Assembly: GCF_000964005.1 (NCBI RefSeq)
Contig: NZ_JXYP01000010.1
Span: 124,001-188,000, forward strand
Origin: Williamsia herbipolensis
Lineage (GTDB): Bacteria > Actinomycetota > Actinomycetes > Mycobacteriales > Mycobacteriaceae
Length of the DNA: 64,000 nt
Direction of reading: 5' to 3'
Position numbers and translations under genes: made by a program. Below, piece after piece: positions 43,792 to 52,409 of this stretch. The notes below the pieces were generated by a model, which made no database searches, was not told the origin of the DNA, and was given only the letters and a program-made list of their open reading frames with translations. Each line of letters opens with the position of its first letter. Position 1 is the stretch's first letter.

Positions 43792-45510
43792 TCAGGACTT
43801 GACCCAGCTCGCAGCGTCGAAGGTGGCCTGCGTCTGGGTGGTGTTGAGCACCACGCCGGACACCCTCGGGCTGTAGGCGTTCAACAGCGGCCAGGCGAAC
43901 ACCGGGATGGTCGCCAGGTCCTTCCACAGGATCGTCTCGATCTGCTTGGTCAGGTCCAGCTGCTGCGACTTGTCGCTCGTCTGGGCCAGCGTGGCCAGCA
44001 GCTTGTCGACCTCCGGGTTGTTGTACTTGCCGTAGTTCTGATCACTCGTGGAGGTGAACAGAGGCGGGTTCTCCGACACGAGACCGCTGCCGCTCCAGGC
44101 GAACTGGGCCACGTCGTAGGCACCGCTGGTGGTGGCCACGCCCCACTCCTTGGGGGTGAGCGCCTTCACGTTGTACTTGAACCCGGCCTGGCCGCACGAG
44201 TCGGCGATCAGCTGCTGGGTCTGCTGACGACGCTGGTTCGGGTTGCCCAGGTAGATCGCGTTGACCGTGAGGTCGGTGACTCCGGACTTGGCGATGTCGG
44301 CCTTGGCGCCGGCGATGTCGACCGAGTCGTAGGCCTTGCCGCCGTCGGCGTCGGCCACGGTGGAGTAGCCGTCCTGGACCGGGTAGATGATGCGGGTCTG
44401 CATCAGATCCGCACTCGGCTCCACCGGCTTGATCAGCTTGTTGACGATCTCCTGGCGCGGAAGGCACTTGGCGATCGCCGAGCGCAGCAGCGGGTTGGCG
44501 AACTTGCCGCGGAAGTTGAAGTCCAGGTGGTCATACGAGAAGCCGGGGCCGGTGTTGATCTTGGCCGCGTCGCCGAGTCCCTTGAGCGACGAGATGAGGT
44601 CCACGTTCGGCTGCGGCTCGATGACGTCGGCGTCACCGTTCTGCAGCGCCTGGACCTGCTGCTCCTGCGGGATGAACTTGATGGTGATCCCGCCGTTCTT
44701 CGGCTTGGTGCCCCACCACTTGTCGTTGGGGACGACGGTGATCGACTGACCGGCCTTCCACTCGCCGAGCTTGTACGGACCCGACGACGGGATCTGATCG
44801 GCCGAGGGCAGCTGTCCGGGCGCGAAACCGACCCACTTGTTGTTCCAGTAGTCGGCGATCTTCGCGATGGCCGCCTTGTCGTCGTTCTTGACGGCCTCGG
44901 CGACGTTGGTGCCGGTGGCCTTCTCGATCACATGCGCGGGCAGGAGCGGCTGGTTCTGGGTGCCCAGAGCGGTCTGCCAGTCACCGAACGGCTTGGAGTA
45001 GGTGACGGTGAAGGTCTTGCCGTTCGGATCGTCGGTCGGCTTGTTGATGTCGGAGATACCCGTGGTCGAGACCGGCTGGAACTCGCTGTACTGCCCCTTG
45101 TGGGACAGCCAGAACAGGTACCAGTCCGACGTGGTGACCGGCACGCCGTCGGACCAGACGGCCTTGTCGTTGATCGTGTACTTGACCGTCAGCGGATTGT
45201 CGGAGACCTTCTCGAAGGTGCCGTAGTCGGTGTCGCGCGCGACGTTGCCCTTGGGGTCGACGTGCGAGAAGAAGCCGAAGGTCTGGTTGGTGACGACCGC
45301 GTTGGCGACGGCGTTGGCCGCGGCGTTGTCGTTGTTGTACGCCGAGAACTCCTGCTCGTAGGCGTAGCTGATCTGGTTCTGGTTGCCCGCTGCGCTCGAG
45401 GATGCGCCACCGGAGTCACCCGTGTCGTCATCGGAACTGGTGCACGCTGTGGCGACCATGCTGGCGACGGCGATGCCGACGACCGCGGATATGAGTCTTC
45501 TGGACTTCAT
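43792..45510 (-). CDS. dppA: dipeptide-binding lipoprotein DppA
   Basis: This is 572 residues. The signal peptide ends in a lipobox (VATAC, Cys about residue 23), followed by a Ser/Asp/Gly linker and a family 5 solute-binding protein fold, including WSDGVPVTTSDWYLFW, FTVTYSKPFGDWQ and PVFAWPLLNAYSP. GAGGG precedes the ATG. It captures peptides or related ligands for DppBCD. A 270-bp spacer with a perfect 13-bp palindrome (AAATCG-A-CGATTT, 45661-45673) lies upstream. Confidence 0.95.
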   Translation of the reverse strand: MKSRRLISAVVGIAVASMVATACTSSDDDTGDSGGASSSAAGNQNQISYAYEQEFSAYNNDNAAANAVANAVVTNQTFGFFSHVDPKGNVARDTDYGTFEKVSDNPLTVKYTINDKAVWSDGVPVTTSDWYLFWLSHKGQYSEFQPVSTTGISDINKPTDDPNGKTFTVTYSKPFGDWQTALGTQNQPLLPAHVIEKATGTNVAEAVKNDDKAAIAKIADYWNNKWVGFAPGQLPSADQIPSSGPYKLGEWKAGQSITVVPNDKWWGTKPKNGGITIKFIPQEQQVQALQNGDADVIEPQPNVDLISSLKGLGDAAKINTGPGFSYDHLDFNFRGKFANPLLRSAIAKCLPRQEIVNKLIKPVEPSADLMQTRIIYPVQDGYSTVADADGGKAYDSVDIAGAKADIAKSGVTDLTVNAIYLGNPNQRRQQTQQLIADSCGQAGFKYNVKALTPKEWGVATTSGAYDVAQFAWSGSGLVSENPPLFTSTSDQNYGKYNNPEVDKLLATLAQTSDKSQQLDLTKQIETILWKDLATIPVFAWPLLNAYSPRVSGVVLNTTQTQATFDAASWVKS

Positions 45511-45780
45511 CGTTTCCCTCTTGCTTGTGAACGGGTGACGGCCTTGCGACGAGTTCGTTGAATGTGGACGAATCGTGGCCGAACGTTAGCGAACCACACA
45601 CACCCCCGGCGGCATTACCCGGGAATTCACTTTCAACACGAACGAAACATTCGACCCCCGAAATCGACGATTTGTCGCATTGGTCGGACCGCTCGCGGTG
45701 GCGCTCGTCACGCCGCCTCACGACGGAGTCTGCCGACCGGCCGCAAGGGGGACGCGAACCCGCGCACTAGAGTTCGGGTG

Positions 45781-46527
45781 GTGACCGACCCGCTTGCGCC
45801 CCTCCTCGATCTCCCGGGCGTCGCGGAGGCCGCCGATGCCGCGCGCGAGGCGCTCAGTGCCGTCCACCGCCACCCGGTGAACCTGCGGGGATGGCTCGAC
45901 ACCTCCACCGAGGCGTCCTGGCGGGCTGCGCACTCCTCGGCCGCCATCGACGGCGTGAGTGCATCGTTCGATCGGTCCGACGACGTCGACGATCCGGTGT
46001 TGGCCGGCGCGCTGCGGGTGGCACTCGCGCTCACCGGCGACTCCCTCGACGCGCTGGTGTCGGTGTGGACGCGGGCACCGTTGCAGGCACTCGCCCGATT
46101 GCACCTGCTGGCCGCGACCGACATCGTGACCGACCCCGACACCCTGGGGCGTCCCCGTGTCGACGCCGAGGTGTCCGAGCGCCTCGAGATGCTCGCCCAA
46201 CTCGTCACCGGAGCCACCACGGTCGCCGCCCCCGTCCTCGCCGCTGTGGTGCACGGCGACCTGATGACTCTTGCGCCGTTCCCGGTCGCGAACGGTGTGG
46301 TGGCACGCGCAGCGGCCCGTCTGGTCGCGGCATCGACCGGCCTCGATCCGCACAGTCTCGGCGTCCCCGAGGTGACGTGGCTGCGCCGCGTCGACCAGTA
46401 CCGCTCGGCGGCAATGGCATTCGGCGCCGGTACCGGTGACGGTGTGCGTGAATGGGTGCTGTTGCACTGCGAGGCGTTGTCGGCCGGTGCGGTGGAGGCC
46501 AGGTCGATCGCCGAGGCGCGTCGCTGA
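45781..46527 (+). CDS. Rv3662c-like protein with degenerate Fic-type core
   Basis: This is 248 residues from GTG 45781; TAGAGT (45768-45773) lies 7 nt upstream, a leaderless start. The chain is helical and Ala/Val-rich. Near residue 165 it reads HGDLMTLAPFPVANGVVARAAARL, which follows the spacing of the Fic motif HPFxxGNGRxxR but lacks the catalytic His and one Arg. It occupies the place of M. tuberculosis Rv3662c next to dppA. AMP-transfer activity is unlikely; a structural Fic fold is an inference. Confidence 0.75.
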   Translation: MTDPLAPLLDLPGVAEAADAAREALSAVHRHPVNLRGWLDTSTEASWRAAHSSAAIDGVSASFDRSDDVDDPVLAGALRVALALTGDSLDALVSVWTRAPLQALARLHLLAATDIVTDPDTLGRPRVDAEVSERLEMLAQLVTGATTVAAPVLAAVVHGDLMTLAPFPVANGVVARAAARLVAASTGLDPHSLGVPEVTWLRRVDQYRSAAMAFGAGTGDGVREWVLLHCEALSAGAVEARSIAEARR

Positions 46528-46581
46528 TCGATCCCCGGCGAAAGCCGTCGATGCAGAGAATCCTGTCCCACAAAGTATTAC

Positions 46582-46622
46582 GGGCGGCCGGGGTGATCCG
46601 AGGTGGATCATCCTGGCCGCCC
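46582..46622 (+). terminator. hairpin after the Rv3662c-like gene
   Basis: An 18-bp stem (46582-46599 with 46605-46622; two G-U-type positions, 5-nt loop) lies 55 nt after the stop. It is GC-rich without a clear T run, as is common in actinobacteria. Confidence 0.65.
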
Positions 46623-46972
46623 GTCAGCACGGATCCGGGTTACCAAGCGTGCGCGGTGGGTTGCGTGGGTGGCCTCGGCGATGGACCGCGATGCGAGGAT
46701 CCGCGACGCCCACCCAAGGGTCGTCGTGGTTCTCGCTGATCGCGATGTCGCAGGCCCGCAACACTTCTGCCTGTCGCGGCGTGCTCCGCGTGGGTGCTCG
46801 ATATCCGTGCTGGGTCACGACGTTCGGGGGTCCGCTCCTTCTCTTCCGAAGTGGACGTTGCCGCTCGTCGATCCCGTGCCTCAGTTCTACACCGTGATGG
46901 CCGTCACATCAAGGGTTCGATGGTTGCGATTTCACCGTCGTCACCCCAGTCGGGGTCAGAAGGCCCGAATCG
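46623..46972. other. 350-bp spacer without a convincing gene
   Basis: Between the terminator and the HAD phosphatase stop I find only short frames. One on the minus strand (46624-46818, 64 codons) has no ribosome-binding site, no recognisable motif and ordinary base composition. It may be decayed sequence. Confidence 0.5.
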
Positions 46973-47833
46973 TCAGCGGGACTTGCGGTTTCGGCCCTTG
47001 TGTAGCGCGGCGTAGGTGAGTCCGCCGGCCACGACGGCGCCGACACCGACGGCCGCGGCACCCGTGAGCGTGCCGCGCGACGGCGCGCCGGGGATGCGCT
47101 CGCGCAGCGACACCGGGCGGGAGAACGTGAGCACGGGCCAGCCGTGAGTCGCTGCGGCCCTGCGCAACTGGCGATCGGGGTTGACCGCGGTGGGGTGACC
47201 GACCGCGGCGAGCATCGGGAGGTCGGTGATGGAGTCGGAGTACGCGAAACACGCCTCGAGGTCGTATCCGCGTCGCGCGGCGAGTTCCTCCATCGCTGTC
47301 ACCTTGCCGTCGCCGTAGCAGTAGAACTCCACCTCACCGGAGTAGTGCCCGTCGACGACCTCCATGCGACTGGCCACGGTGGTGTCGACGCCGAGCATCT
47401 CGCCGATGGGCTCCACGATCTCGCTGCCCGACGCCGACACGATCACCACGTCGTGTCCGCGGGCGCGGTGGCCGGCGATGAGGTCGGTGGCCTCGGCGAA
47501 CACCAGCGGGTCGACGATGTCGTGCAGCGTCTCGGCGACGATGCCCCGCACCTGATCGACGTCCCACCCGGCGCACATCTGGGTGACGTGCCTGCGCAGC
47601 CGCTCCACCTGGTCACGATCGGCGGCGGTCAGCAGGAACAAGAACTGCGCATAACTGGATTTCAGAACCGCCCGACGATTGATCAGTCCTTCGTCGAAGA
47701 ATGGGCGAGAAAATGCGAGCGTGCTCGACTTCGCGATGATTGTTTTGTCGAGGTCGAAAAATGCGGCGACCGAGGTGTCGGCGGCGCCTGCCGACCTCGG
47801 GACACCGTCTCGGCCGGGCGGGGTCACGGTCAC
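46973..47833 (-). CDS. HAD-superfamily phosphatase, SerB-like (Rv3661 type)
   Basis: This is 286 residues from GTG 47833 (another GTG at 47827). HAD motif 1 is FFDLDKTII, motif 2 VVIVSASGSEIVEP, motif 3 Lys in GDGKVTAM and motif 4 YSDSITDLPML. A membrane helix (GAAAVGVGAVVAGGLTYAALHKG) ends the protein, so it is anchored. It matches Rv3661. Phosphoserine is a possible substrate, but other small phosphates are as likely. Confidence 0.9.
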   Translation of the reverse strand: MTVTPPGRDGVPRSAGAADTSVAAFFDLDKTIIAKSSTLAFSRPFFDEGLINRRAVLKSSYAQFLFLLTAADRDQVERLRRHVTQMCAGWDVDQVRGIVAETLHDIVDPLVFAEATDLIAGHRARGHDVVIVSASGSEIVEPIGEMLGVDTTVASRMEVVDGHYSGEVEFYCYGDGKVTAMEELAARRGYDLEACFAYSDSITDLPMLAAVGHPTAVNPDRQLRRAAATHGWPVLTFSRPVSLRERIPGAPSRGTLTGAAAVGVGAVVAGGLTYAALHKGRNRKSR

Positions 47834-47945
47834 CAGCCGAGCGTACGTCCCCGGCGGCCTCACGGCGCGGTGCTGGTGGGGCACACCTCGAGGTTTCGTC
47901 TGGTCAGGCGCCGAAAACTACCCGGGGGTAACAACCGTCGGTAAC

Positions 47946-47976
47946 TTGCATTACACCGCGCGGCGGTGTGTATAGT
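47946..47976 (+). promoter_or_regulatory. promoter of the 6C RNA with internal inverted repeat
   Basis: A -35-like TTGCAT (47946-47951) and -10 TATAGT (47971-47976) precede the 6C RNA. Between them ACACCGC-GCG-GCGGTGT (47953-47969) is a perfect 7-bp inverted repeat, placed where a repressor would block RNA polymerase. Confidence 0.6.
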
Positions 47977-47981
47977 TGTTC

Positions 47982-48077
47982 TTACCCGGTTCATCCGGGG
48001 CTTTCAGCCCGACCCCCCGGGGCTGAAACGCGACGACCCTGGCCTCCTCCCCCCCTGGCCGGGGTCGTCCTCTATTT
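47982..48077 (+). ncRNA. 6C small RNA (B11/ncRv13660c homologue)
   Basis: Two consecutive hairpins each carry a run of at least six C in the loop, which defines the actinobacterial 6C motif. Hairpin 1 pairs TTTCAGCCC with GGGCTGAAA around a CCCCCC-containing loop (48002-48027). Hairpin 2 pairs GACGACCCTGGCC with GGCCGGGGTCGTC around another C run (48032-48069), followed by CTCTATTT. The position between the Rv3661-like and ssd genes is the same as in M. tuberculosis, where the RNA is called 6C or B11 and affects division and DNA replication targets. Confidence 0.92.
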
Positions 48078-48279
48078 GCGGCCCTTTTTCGAGCATTGCC
48101 GCTGGTGCAGATCTCTTTTTCTCAACATCTGTCATGCTGCGTTTTCTCGTGATGTCCAGTGCACAGGTGTACCGATTGTTCGACACAGTTGTGCACAGAT
48201 GTCGACTCATCCACACAGTCGCCCTGTTCTCGGGGTCGACGGGCTCGGTGCATGGGTGTGCACAGCGATCATCGTCGCC

Positions 48280-49380
48280 ATGACCGATCACTCGCCCATC
48301 CCCGATCGACGACTCGGGACCGATCAACTCCTCGCGCTCGTCGGCGTGGAGCTGCGCGACGACGTCGCGCGCTGCGCCGCGGCGGCCGGCTACCAGGTGG
48401 TCGACGCCACTGCCGCGACCGCGCGTCGTGCGTGGTCGGAGTCGGCGGCCGTGGTCGTCGACGCGGCGGCGGCCCGCGAGCTGATCGCGCTGGGGTGGCC
48501 ACGACGGCGATCGGTACTGGTCGTGGGACCCGCCGAGGTCGATCCCGGGCTCTGGCGCGCCGCGCTCACCCTCGGCGCCGAGGACGGACTGGTCCTGCCG
48601 GCCGACGAGCACGCCGTCGTCGGTGCGCTCAGCCGGTATCGAGCGCCACGACGTCGCGCGGGCGCGGCCGTCGCGGTCCTGGGTGGCCACGGCGGGGCCG
48701 GTGCCTCGGTGCTGGCGGCCGCGGTCGCCACGCGGGCGGTCGATGACCTGTCCGGATCGGCGCTGCTGCTCGACCTCGACGAGCTCGGCGGCGGCATCGA
48801 CCTGATCTTCGGGGTCGAGGATTCCGCCGGGCTCAGATGGCCCGATCTCACCCTCGACGGCGGCGCGGTGTTCGCCGACAGCCTCCACGCGGCCGTGCCG
48901 CACGCCGCCCCGGGTCTCGCGCTGTTGTGCCCGCGCCGAGGGGTCGACCATCGCATCGGTGTGGATGCGGCCGTCGCGGTCATCGAGGCCGGTCGCGACA
49001 GCGGCGACGTGGTGGTCGTCGACCTGCCCCGCGCCACCGATTCGGTCTGCCGGGCCGTCGTCGAGTGCGTCGACCTGGTGGTCGTCGTGACCACCGCGAC
49101 CGTGCGCGGCTGTGCGGCCGCCAGGGAGACCGTCACCCGATGGCGTCCGGTGACCGACCGTCTCGGACTGGTGGTGCGCGGACCCGCGCCCGGCGGACTC
49201 ACCGCCTCACAGATCGCGACCATCGTCGACATCGACCTTCTCGCCGCACTCCGTCCACAACGACACCTCGCCGTCGCCATCGAGTCGGGCCGACTCCCAC
49301 TCGGCCGCCGTTCACCGCTCGGTGCGGCTGCCGACGCCGTGCTCGATCGTGTCCTCGACGTGGCCGGACTCGCGGCATGA
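48280..49380 (+). CDS. ssd: septum-site protein Ssd / CpaE-like ATPase
   Basis: This is 366 residues from ATG 48280. A receiver-like N-terminus is followed by a ParA/MinD ATPase with a deviant Walker A GGHGGAGASVLAAAVA, ALLLDLDELGGGIDLIFG and VVVDLPRATD. It corresponds to M. tuberculosis Rv3660c (Ssd, which inhibits septum formation) and to CpaE/TadZ, which positions Tad pili. It starts the ssd-tadABC-pilin operon; its stop overlaps tadA (ATGA). Confidence 0.93.
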   Translation: MTDHSPIPDRRLGTDQLLALVGVELRDDVARCAAAAGYQVVDATAATARRAWSESAAVVVDAAAARELIALGWPRRRSVLVVGPAEVDPGLWRAALTLGAEDGLVLPADEHAVVGALSRYRAPRRRAGAAVAVLGGHGGAGASVLAAAVATRAVDDLSGSALLLDLDELGGGIDLIFGVEDSAGLRWPDLTLDGGAVFADSLHAAVPHAAPGLALLCPRRGVDHRIGVDAAVAVIEAGRDSGDVVVVDLPRATDSVCRAVVECVDLVVVVTTATVRGCAAARETVTRWRPVTDRLGLVVRGPAPGGLTASQIATIVDIDLLAALRPQRHLAVAIESGRLPLGRRSPLGAAADAVLDRVLDVAGLAA

Positions 49381-50567
49381 GCAGTCCCGAGTCGAGATCG
49401 GACCTGCTGATCCGTGTGCGTGAGCGTCTTGCCGCCGAGTCGGCGGATCCCACCCCGCAGGTGATGGCCGATGCCGTGCGGGCCGAATCGGGCGGAGTCC
49501 TCGGCGACACCGACCTCCTCGAGGCCCTGCGCTTCCTGCAGACCGAGCTCGTCGGCGCCGGACGGCTCGAGCACCTGCTGTCCGATCCCGACGTCGCCGA
49601 CATCCTCGTCGTCGGCCCCGACCAGGTGTGGGTCGACCGAGGGAGAGGCCTCGTACCGAGCGCCGTGCGGTTCGACGACGACGCCGCGGTCCGACGCCTC
49701 GCCGTCCGCCTGGCGCTCGGGGCGGGCAAACGACTCGACGACGCGGCGCCATGGGTGGACGGCCAGCTCAGCAATGTGGGCCGTCGCGGCTACAGCGTGC
49801 GCCTGCACGCCGTCATCCCACCGATCAGCGTTGACGGCACCTGCCTGTCGCTGCGGGTGTTGCGCCCGGCCACCCAACACCTCGGGGCGCTCGTCGAACG
49901 CGGGGCCGTACCGCCGGAGATCGCCGAGCTCGTCGAGGCGATCGTCGCCGCACGCCTGGCGTTCCTCGTGGTGGGCGGTACCGGGGCAGGCAAGACGACG
50001 TTGTTGAGCGCCATGCTCGGCCGCGTCGATCCGGCCGAGCGGATCCTCGTCGTCGAGGACGCCGTCGAACTCGCGCCCGCCCACCCGCACGTGGTGCGCC
50101 TCGTCGCCAGGACCGCGAATGTCGAGGGCGCCGGCGCGGTCGCCGTCCGCGATCTGGTGCGCCAGGCCCTGCGGATGCGGCCGGACCGCATCGTGGTCGG
50201 CGAGGTCCGCGGGCCCGAGGTCGTCGACCTGCTGACCGCACTGAACACCGGTCACGAGGGCTGCGCGGGAACGCTCCACGCGAACTCCGGGGCGGAGGTC
50301 CCCGCGCGGATGGAGGCGCTCGCCGCCCTCGGCGGAATGGATCGCACCGCGCTGCACAGTCAGCTCGCGGCCGCGGTCCATGTGGTGGTCGTGGTGGCGC
50401 GTGATGCCGACGGTCACCGCGGTGTCGCCGAGATCGGGATGGTCGATCGCGGTGCCGACGGATGGGTGCACATCGAGCCGGTCTGGCGTCGCGACACCGG
50501 GTTCGGATCCGCTGTGGATCGCCTGCGCACGGTGATGGCGCAGCGCTGCACCGGGATCGCGCGGTGA
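49377..50567 (+). CDS. tadA: TadA-type secretion ATPase
   Basis: This is 396 residues. An N-terminal domain (ADILVVGPDQVWVDRGRG) precedes the RecA-like ATPase with Walker A VVGGTGAGKTTLLSAML, Asp box VVEDAVELAPAHPHVVRL, Walker B RPDRIVVGEVRGPEVVDLL and the His box HEGCAGTLHANS. It is the motor of the Tad (Flp) pilus, colinear with Rv3659c. It overlaps ssd and tadB by 4 nt each. Confidence 0.96.
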   Translation: MSSPESRSDLLIRVRERLAAESADPTPQVMADAVRAESGGVLGDTDLLEALRFLQTELVGAGRLEHLLSDPDVADILVVGPDQVWVDRGRGLVPSAVRFDDDAAVRRLAVRLALGAGKRLDDAAPWVDGQLSNVGRRGYSVRLHAVIPPISVDGTCLSLRVLRPATQHLGALVERGAVPPEIAELVEAIVAARLAFLVVGGTGAGKTTLLSAMLGRVDPAERILVVEDAVELAPAHPHVVRLVARTANVEGAGAVAVRDLVRQALRMRPDRIVVGEVRGPEVVDLLTALNTGHEGCAGTLHANSGAEVPARMEALAALGGMDRTALHSQLAAAVHVVVVVARDADGHRGVAEIGMVDRGADGWVHIEPVWRRDTGFGSAVDRLRTVMAQRCTGIAR

Positions 50568-51388
50568 GTGCCGTGGCGGCGGCGGTGGCCGCACTGCTGC
50601 TGCTGTGGCCGCACGCGCGACCGACCAGCCGTATCCGGGGCCTCGCGCCCGAGCAGACGCGACGGCGGACGAGCGTCCCGCTCGGCGTGCTCGCCGCCGG
50701 TGGTGCGGCCCTCGCCGCGGTCGTGGCGTTCGGTCTGTCGGCGGGCGTGGCCGCGACGATCGTCGGTGTCTCGTTGCTGCACCGCGCGGGCCTGCGTCGG
50801 CGCGAACGAACCGACTCGGCGGCCCTCGGCCTCCTGCTCGACGCCGTCGCGGTGATGATCGCCGAACTGTCGGTCGGCGCCCACCCGGCGCGCGCGTGCC
50901 GTCAGGCCGCCGACGATGTCGCCGCGGCGTGCGATGTGGCGCAGCGTGATTCACCGGGATCGGTCGTGTCGGTGGTCACGAGAATGGCCGGTCGAGCCGA
51001 ACTCGGCGGCGATGTCGCGGCCGGTGTCGAGAACGCCGGCGCGGTGCACCAGTCGTCGTGGGATCGGGTCGCCGTCGCCTGGCGCACCGCCGAACAGCAG
51101 GGCCTGCCGATGGCCGACCTGCTCTCGGCGGTCCGAGACGATCTCGTCGCTCGACGTCGCTTCACCGAACGCACCCGCGCAGCGCTCGCCGGTGCCCGAG
51201 CGACGGCGACGGTGCTGGCCTTCCTCCCGGTCCTCGGGATCGGTCTCGGCCAGGCGATGGGCGCGTCACCGCTCGCCGTGCTCACCGGCGGCGGCCTCGG
51301 CGGCATCCTGCTGGTGATCGGTGTGGGTCTGGTCGCCGTCGGTCTGTGGTGGACCGAGAAGATCACCGCGAAGGTGATGACACCGTGA
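50564..51388 (+). CDS. tadB: TadB-like pilus assembly membrane protein
   Basis: This is 274 residues from GTG 50564 (GTGA overlap with tadA). Two helices at the N-terminus, the T2SSF cytoplasmic domain (about 85-225) with LLLDAVAVMIAELSVGAHPARACRQ and AWRTAEQQGLPMADLLSAVRDDLVAR, and two C-terminal helices. It forms the inner-membrane platform with TadC. Matches Rv3658c. Confidence 0.92.
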   Translation: MSAVAAAVAALLLLWPHARPTSRIRGLAPEQTRRRTSVPLGVLAAGGAALAAVVAFGLSAGVAATIVGVSLLHRAGLRRRERTDSAALGLLLDAVAVMIAELSVGAHPARACRQAADDVAAACDVAQRDSPGSVVSVVTRMAGRAELGGDVAAGVENAGAVHQSSWDRVAVAWRTAEQQGLPMADLLSAVRDDLVARRRFTERTRAALAGARATATVLAFLPVLGIGLGQAMGASPLAVLTGGGLGGILLVIGVGLVAVGLWWTEKITAKVMTP

Positions 51389-51981
51389 CCGTCTCCTGGA
51401 TCGTGGCCGGAATGGCAGCTGCGGTCGGACTTCTCGTGATGCCGCCCCCTGGATGGACGGTGTTCCGGATCGCGCCTCCACCCCCTCCGGACCGCAGCCC
51501 GCGCTGGCTCGGTGTCACGCGGCCTCGCGACGACCCGTTCGCCACCGCCGCCGGGTACGACCTCTTCGCGGTGTGTCTGCGAGCCGGGATGCCGGTCGCC
51601 TCGGCCGCGGCGGTGGTCGCGCGATCGGCGCCGCCCGGTCTCGAGGCGACACTCACCCGGGCCGCGGAACTGCTCGCGCTCGGTGCCGACCCGGCCCAGG
51701 CGTGGGAGACCCCCGAGAACGCCGGACCGGCGGCGACGTCGCTGTGCGCCATGGCCCGTCGCTCCGCGCGTGCCGGCTCGTCGCCGGTGCGCGGGCTCGG
51801 CGAACTGGCCGAGGCCGAACGGGCCGCCGCCCAGGACAACGCCGCTGCGGCCGCCGAGCGCGCCGGGGTCGCCATCTCCGGGCCGCTCGGCCTGTGTTTC
51901 CTGCCCGCGTTCGTCTGCCTCGGCATCGTGCCGGTGGTGATCGGACTCGCGGGCCGAGTTCTCGGCGGAGGGGTGCTGTGA
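51385..51981 (+). CDS. tadC: TadC-like pilus assembly membrane protein (short)
   Basis: This is 198 residues from GTG 51385, overlapping tadB. One N-terminal helix and a T2SSF domain (GYDLFAVCLRAGMPVASAAAVVARSAPPG ... LCAMARRSARAGSSPVRGL) precede a C-terminal helix pair (PAFVCLGIVPVVIGLAG). It is about half the length of classical TadC, as in mycobacteria (Rv3657c). A 25-codon frame links it to the pilin-like gene. Confidence 0.9.
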   Translation: MTVSWIVAGMAAAVGLLVMPPPGWTVFRIAPPPPPDRSPRWLGVTRPRDDPFATAAGYDLFAVCLRAGMPVASAAAVVARSAPPGLEATLTRAAELLALGADPAQAWETPENAGPAATSLCAMARRSARAGSSPVRGLGELAEAERAAAQDNAAAAAERAGVAISGPLGLCFLPAFVCLGIVPVVIGLAGRVLGGGVL

Positions 51982-52052
51982 ACGCACCGGCTCCGACCGA
52001 TCCAGAACGCGGCGGAGACCTCCGTCGCGCATCACCAGGGGAGAAACGATGA
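51978..52052 (+). CDS. candidate 24-residue linker ORF
   Basis: A GTG overlapping the tadC stop (GTGA) opens a 25-codon frame that ends in a TGA overlapping the pilin ATG (ATGA). The deduced peptide begins VNAPAPTDPERGG. It also contains the pilin ribosome-binding site GGGGAGAAA. It may act only as a translational bridge. No homologue is known to me. Confidence 0.35.
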   Translation: MNAPAPTDPERGGDLRRASPGEKR

Positions 52053-52255
52053 GCACCAGATGGATTCGAGACCTGCAGACGCAGATCATGATCGCGGCCA
52101 CCGACGAGGACGGAATGTCGACCGCCGAGTACGCGATCGGCACGATCGCCGCCGCGGCCTTCGGGGCGATTCTGTACACGGTGGTCACCGGCGACAACAT
52201 CGTGTTGAGCCTGACCGGGATCATCACCAAGGCGTTGAACACCGCGGTGGGGTAG
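52049..52255 (+). CDS. Flp pilin-like/DUF4244 protein
   Basis: This 68-residue protein (ATG 52049, GGGGAG 6 nt upstream) starts with a charged leader of about 22 residues, then GMSTAEYAIGTIAAAAFGAILYTVVTG. The Gly-Met-Ser-Thr-Ala-Glu-Tyr-Ala pattern is the prepilin type III processing site with the conserved Glu at +5. It would be the major Tad pilin, matching Rv3656c. It ends the ssd-tadABC-pilin operon. Confidence 0.9.
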   Translation: MSTRWIRDLQTQIMIAATDEDGMSTAEYAIGTIAAAAFGAILYTVVTGDNIVLSLTGIITKALNTAVG

Positions 52256-52409
52256 CGCCACGCCCCGTCTCGCTCACGCCCGCACTCGCGGGCGTGGGCG
52301 GGACTCAGCGGTTTGTCCACCTCGCACGGCGAGGATGAACCCGTGTGGTCGTATAGCGTGCGCTGTATGCGATTCGAGGCTGCGGACGCGTGGAGGACCA
52401 GTCGAGCCG

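Noticed and set aside
46624-46818. 64-codon frame in the spacer before the HAD phosphatase
   Set aside because: No ribosome-binding site or motif; may be decayed sequence but cannot be supported.
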